This document shows, one piece after another, positions 61,158-64,000 of a DNA stretch of 64,000 nucleotides. Each line of letters begins with the position of its first letter. Within the stretch, counting starts at the first letter, position 1. The stretch is from NCBI GenBank assembly GCA_031408575.1, contig JANNWS010000204.1, forward strand, positions 18,567 to 82,566. Reading direction: 5' to 3'. The notes under the pieces are model-generated. The model saw only the letters and a program-made list of their open reading frames with translations. It did not search any database and was not told the DNA's origin. The position numbers were made by a program, and so were the translations under genes. This stretch comes from Aliitabrizicola sp031408575 (GTDB taxonomy: Bacteria > Pseudomonadota > Alphaproteobacteria > Rhodobacterales > Rhodobacteraceae).

Positions 61158-62012
61158 ATGATAGCAGCGGCCTTTGAGTATCACCGCCCGGCGAACATTG
61201 ATCAGGCGCTGGATGTGCTCACCAGACACGGCGACGATGCGCGGGTGATCGCGGGGGGTCACAGCCTGATCCCGATGATGAAACTGCGGATGACGTCCAT
61301 CGAGCATCTGGTCGATCTGCAGGACATCGCCGAGATGAAGGGGATCAGCGTTGTGGACGGGCGCATCACGATCGGCGCGCTGACCACGCAACACGATTTG
61401 ATCACGCATCCCGAACTTGCGCGTGCGGCCCCGATCCTTGCGGAAGCCGCGTTGCAGATTGCCGACCCGCAGGTGCGCTACATGGGAACGGTCGGCGGCA
61501 ATGTGGCGAACGGTGATCCGGGCAATGACATGCCGGGTTTGATGCAATGTCTGGATGCGATGTTCACGCTGGTCGGGCCGGACGGCAGCCGCGACGTGGC
61601 GGCACGGGAGTTTTACCATTCGGCCTATGTGACGGCGCGCGGGGATGACGAGATTCTGACGAAGATCAGCTTTGCCGCATCGCACAGTGGCTACGCTTAC
61701 GAAAAGCAAAAGCGCAAAGTCGGGGATTATGCGACGGCGGCCTGTGCCGCGCTGATCACCAAAGTCGGCGGCAGATGCACCGCAGCCTCAGTTGCGATGA
61801 CGAATCTGAGCGATACACCGATCTGGTCTGCCGCCGCAGGGGCCGCACTGATTGACACCACTTGCGACGCGGACGCCGTAAGATCGGCTGTGGCCGCGGC
61901 GCTGTCCGACATCAACCCGACGGGCGACAACCGCGGCCCGGTGGAGTTCAAGCGGCACGTGGCCGGTATCATCATCGGCCGTGCGATCACGCGTGCTGTC
62001 GCGCGCGCCTGA
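61158..62012 (+). CDS. coxM: carbon monoxide dehydrogenase, FAD-binding medium subunit
   Basis: A 284-residue subunit that carries FAD and passes electrons from the CO site to the respiratory chain. The FAD motifs AGGHSLIPMMKLRM (near 32-45) and TVGGNVANGDPGNDMP (near 112-127) are both present, and the N terminus MIAAAFEYHRP is typical. CAGGGGGAAA lies ahead of the start. The 30-base gap to coxS contains GAGGAGG. First gene of coxMSL. Confidence 0.9.
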   Translation: MIAAAFEYHRPANIDQALDVLTRHGDDARVIAGGHSLIPMMKLRMTSIEHLVDLQDIAEMKGISVVDGRITIGALTTQHDLITHPELARAAPILAEAALQIADPQVRYMGTVGGNVANGDPGNDMPGLMQCLDAMFTLVGPDGSRDVAAREFYHSAYVTARGDDEILTKISFAASHSGYAYEKQKRKVGDYATAACAALITKVGGRCTAASVAMTNLSDTPIWSAAAGAALIDTTCDADAVRSAVAAALSDINPTGDNRGPVEFKRHVAGIIIGRAITRAVARA

Positions 62013-62042
62013 AATTCCCGCCCCCACCTGAGGAGGATCCCC

Positions 62043-62537
62043 ATGTCGAAGAAGATGCAAGTTTCGATCACCGTGAACGGTGAGGCGCACGACCTGCTGA
62101 CCGAACCGCGCGAATTGCTGATCTATGTGCTGCGCGAGCGGCTGAACCTGACGGGCGCGCATGTAGGGTGTGAAACCTCGCATTGCGGGGCCTGCACTGT
62201 GGACATGAACGGCAAATCGGTGAAAGCCTGCACGGTGTTTGCCGCTCAGGCGAACGGGGCCGCGATCACCACCATCGAAGGGCTGGGCAACCCCGATGCC
62301 CTTCATGTGCTGCAACAGACCTTTCGCGAGCATCACGGGTTGCAGTGCGGCTATTGCACGCCGGGCATGATCACGCGCGCGCACCGGTTGCTGCTGGAGA
62401 ACCCGAACCCGACTGAGGAAGAGGTGCGCTTTGGCATCGCGGGCAATCTGTGCCGGTGCACCGGCTACCAGAACATCGTGAAGTCCATTCTTGCGGCGGC
62501 GGCGGAACTGAATGCGACCAAGGAGGCTGCGCAATGA
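62043..62537 (+). CDS. coxS: carbon monoxide dehydrogenase, 2Fe-2S small subunit
   Basis: A 164-residue iron-sulfur subunit. The first cluster motif is CETSHCGAC plus a later C in KSVKAC (plant-ferredoxin type), and the second is CGYCTPGMI with CRCTGY in the C-terminal helical domain. All eight cysteines are present. It relays electrons from the Mo/Cu site in CoxL to FAD in CoxM. GAGGAGG precedes the start; the stop overlaps the coxL start (ATGA). Confidence 0.92.
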   Translation: MSKKMQVSITVNGEAHDLLTEPRELLIYVLRERLNLTGAHVGCETSHCGACTVDMNGKSVKACTVFAAQANGAAITTIEGLGNPDALHVLQQTFREHHGLQCGYCTPGMITRAHRLLLENPNPTEEEVRFGIAGNLCRCTGYQNIVKSILAAAAELNATKEAAQ

Positions 62538-64000
62538 ACGACCTCGCCCCGACACCCGAAGAACGGACCGCAAAACTCAAGGGCCTTGGCACGTCACGCA
62601 AGCGGGTGGAGGATGTGCGCTTTACCCAAGGCAAGGGTAACTACGTTGATGATATCAAGATGGCGGGGATGCTGCACGGCGATTTCGTGCGCTCGCCCTA
62701 TGCCCATGCGCGGGTGAAGTCGATCAATGCCGATGCGGCCAAGGCGTTGCCGGGGGTGATCGCGGTGCTGACCGCCGCCGATCTGGCGCCGCTGAACCTG
62801 CACTGGATGCCGACACTGGCAGGCGACAAGCAGATGGTGCTGGCCGATGGCAAGGTGCTGTTTCAGGGGCAGGAGGTGGCCTTTGTCGTGGCAACTGATC
62901 GCTATATCTGCGCCGATGCGATCGAATTGGTCGAGGTGGATTACGAAGAACTGCCCGTGATCGTCGATCCGTTCAAGGCGCTGGAACCGGGGGCGACCGT
63001 GTTGCGCGAGGATCTGGCGGGCCAGACTTCGGGCGCACATGGCGCGCGCCGTCACCCCAACCACATCTTCCTGTGGGAAACGGGGGATGAGGCCGCCACC
63101 AATCAGGCCATCGAAGCCGCCGAGGTGGTGGCCGAAGAGATGATCTATTACCACCGCGTCCACCCCTGCCCGCTGGAAACCTGCGGCTGTGTCGCCAGCA
63201 TGGACAAGGTGAATGGCAAGCTGACGCTTTACGGCACGTTTCAGGCACCCCATGTGGTGCGCACTGTAGCGTCGATCCTGTCGGGGATTGAGGAGCATAA
63301 CATCCGCGTCGTCTCGCCTGATATCGGCGGGGGCTTTGGCAACAAGGTGGGGGTCTATCCGGGCTATGTCTGCTCCATCGTTGCCTCGATTGTCACCGGA
63401 AAGCCGGTGAAGTGGATCGAGGACCGGATGGACAACCTGATGGCCACCGCATTTGCCCGCGATTACTGGATGAAGGGGCGGATTTCGGCAACGAAGGACG
63501 GCAAGATTACCGCGCTGCACTGCCATGTCACGGCGGATCATGGCGCGTTCGATGCCTGTGCCGACCCGACCAAGTTTCCCGCCGGCTTCTTTCACATCTG
63601 TACCGGAAGCTATGACATTCCGGTGGCTTACGTCGGGGTGGACGGCGTCTATACCAACAAGGCACCGGGAGGTGTTGCCTATCGCTGTTCGTTCCGCGTG
63701 ACCGAGGCCGCGTATTTCATCGAGCGAATGATCGAGATTCTGGCGATTGAGCTTGGGATGGATTCGGCGGAACTGCGCGCTAAGAACTTCATCCGCAAAG
63801 AGCAGTTTCCCTATCATTCGGCGCTTGGCTGGGAATACGACTCGGGCGACTATCACACGGCCTGGACCAAGGCGCTGGCGGCGGTGGACTATGACGGCTT
63901 GCGGCGCGAGCAGGCGGCGCGGGTCGAGGCGTTCAAGCGCGGCGAGACGCGGACGCTGATGGGAATAGGCCTGACCCATTTCACCGAGATTGTCGGCGCT
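62534..64000 (+). CDS. coxL: carbon monoxide dehydrogenase, large molybdenum/copper subunit, form I (3' truncated)
   Basis: 489 residues of an approximately 800-residue subunit are visible; the frame runs off the window end. The active-site loop reads AYRCSFR (382-388), with cysteine 385 as the copper ligand. This is the form I signature of true aerobic CO dehydrogenases, in contrast to AYRGAGR of form II. GGGFGNKVGVYPG and the N-terminal RKRVEDVRFTQGKGNYVDDI also match. CO is oxidised to CO2 on the cytoplasmic side of the membrane. Later cox genes (D, E, F, G) are expected just outside. Confidence 0.93.
   Translation, partial: MNDLAPTPEERTAKLKGLGTSRKRVEDVRFTQGKGNYVDDIKMAGMLHGDFVRSPYAHARVKSINADAAKALPGVIAVLTAADLAPLNLHWMPTLAGDKQMVLADGKVLFQGQEVAFVVATDRYICADAIELVEVDYEELPVIVDPFKALEPGATVLREDLAGQTSGAHGARRHPNHIFLWETGDEAATNQAIEAAEVVAEEMIYYHRVHPCPLETCGCVASMDKVNGKLTLYGTFQAPHVVRTVASILSGIEEHNIRVVSPDIGGGFGNKVGVYPGYVCSIVASIVTGKPVKWIEDRMDNLMATAFARDYWMKGRISATKDGKITALHCHVTADHGAFDACADPTKFPAGFFHICTGSYDIPVAYVGVDGVYTNKAPGGVAYRCSFRVTEAAYFIERMIEILAIELGMDSAELRAKNFIRKEQFPYHSALGWEYDSGDYHTAWTKALAAVDYDGLRREQAARVEAFKRGETRTLMGIGLTHFTEIVGA

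Noticed and set aside
62594..63979. Long minus-strand open frame of 461 codons opposite coxL
   Set aside because: It is His/Arg/Gln-rich with no recognisable motif, the usual antisense shadow of a GC-rich gene; coxL is certain on the plus strand.

Overview
The window looks like a chromosomal stretch from a GC-rich alphaproteobacterium of the Rhodobacterales (Roseobacter/Paracoccus-like). The evidence is the dense high-GC gene packing with ATGA and TGATG overlaps, the many ABC uptake systems, a glpDSTPQ(U)V-type glycerol operon as known from rhizobia and rhodobacters, and a CO dehydrogenase locus with an MHYT-LytTR regulator. This is inference from gene content; there is no rRNA marker. No tRNA, rRNA, insertion sequence, prophage or CRISPR array was seen.

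Layout. 1-825: 3' part of a sugar-type ABC permease, then a bestrophin-like membrane protein (943-1752). 1959-10037: an amide/peptide operon with an attenuator-type terminator, an AmiC-like sensor, an AmiR-like ANTAR antiterminator, two Dpp-type permeases separated by a 34-codon ORF, the binding protein, an acetamidase/formamidase and a fused DppDF ATPase. 10040-12023 (minus): a creatininase-family hydrolase and two flavodoxin-fold NAD(P)H oxidoreductases. 12181-17586 (minus): an NMT1-type binding protein, ATPase and permease, then a cytosine-deaminase-family amidohydrolase and an FAD oxidase, with a divergent RidA-family gene. 18208-22296 (minus): a LolD/FtsX/AttH-type export system. 22871-31718 (minus): a beta-mannoside uptake and degradation operon under a divergent LacI regulator with two identical palindromic operators.

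34338-47927 is a large catabolic island for an unidentified sugar, polyol or sugar acid. It has a binding protein, two permeases, a small membrane protein, two ATPases, a 2-hydroxyacid dehydrogenase, a FadR-type GntR regulator, an enolase-superfamily dehydratase, two tagatose-epimerase-like TIM barrels, a Tm-1/UPF0261 protein, a PEP-hydrolase-like TIM barrel and a cupin. Two divergent promoter regions in it carry matching TGGT-N3-ACCA palindromes, so the two halves probably form one GntR regulon.

48102-59664: glycerol catabolism, with glpR (minus), glpD, a seven-gene-type ABC glycerol operon, glpK and an iron-type alcohol dehydrogenase. The two glycerol ATPases have complementary degenerate nucleotide sites. 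59766-64000: a CO oxidation locus with an MHYT-LytTR regulator, coxM, coxS and coxL (cut by the window end). The coxL active-site loop is the form I type, so true CO oxidation is likely.

Overall the window is a row of independent nutrient-scavenging modules, most with their own transporter and local regulator. Several binding-protein genes are followed by strong hairpins that probably set their mRNA level above that of the membrane subunits.
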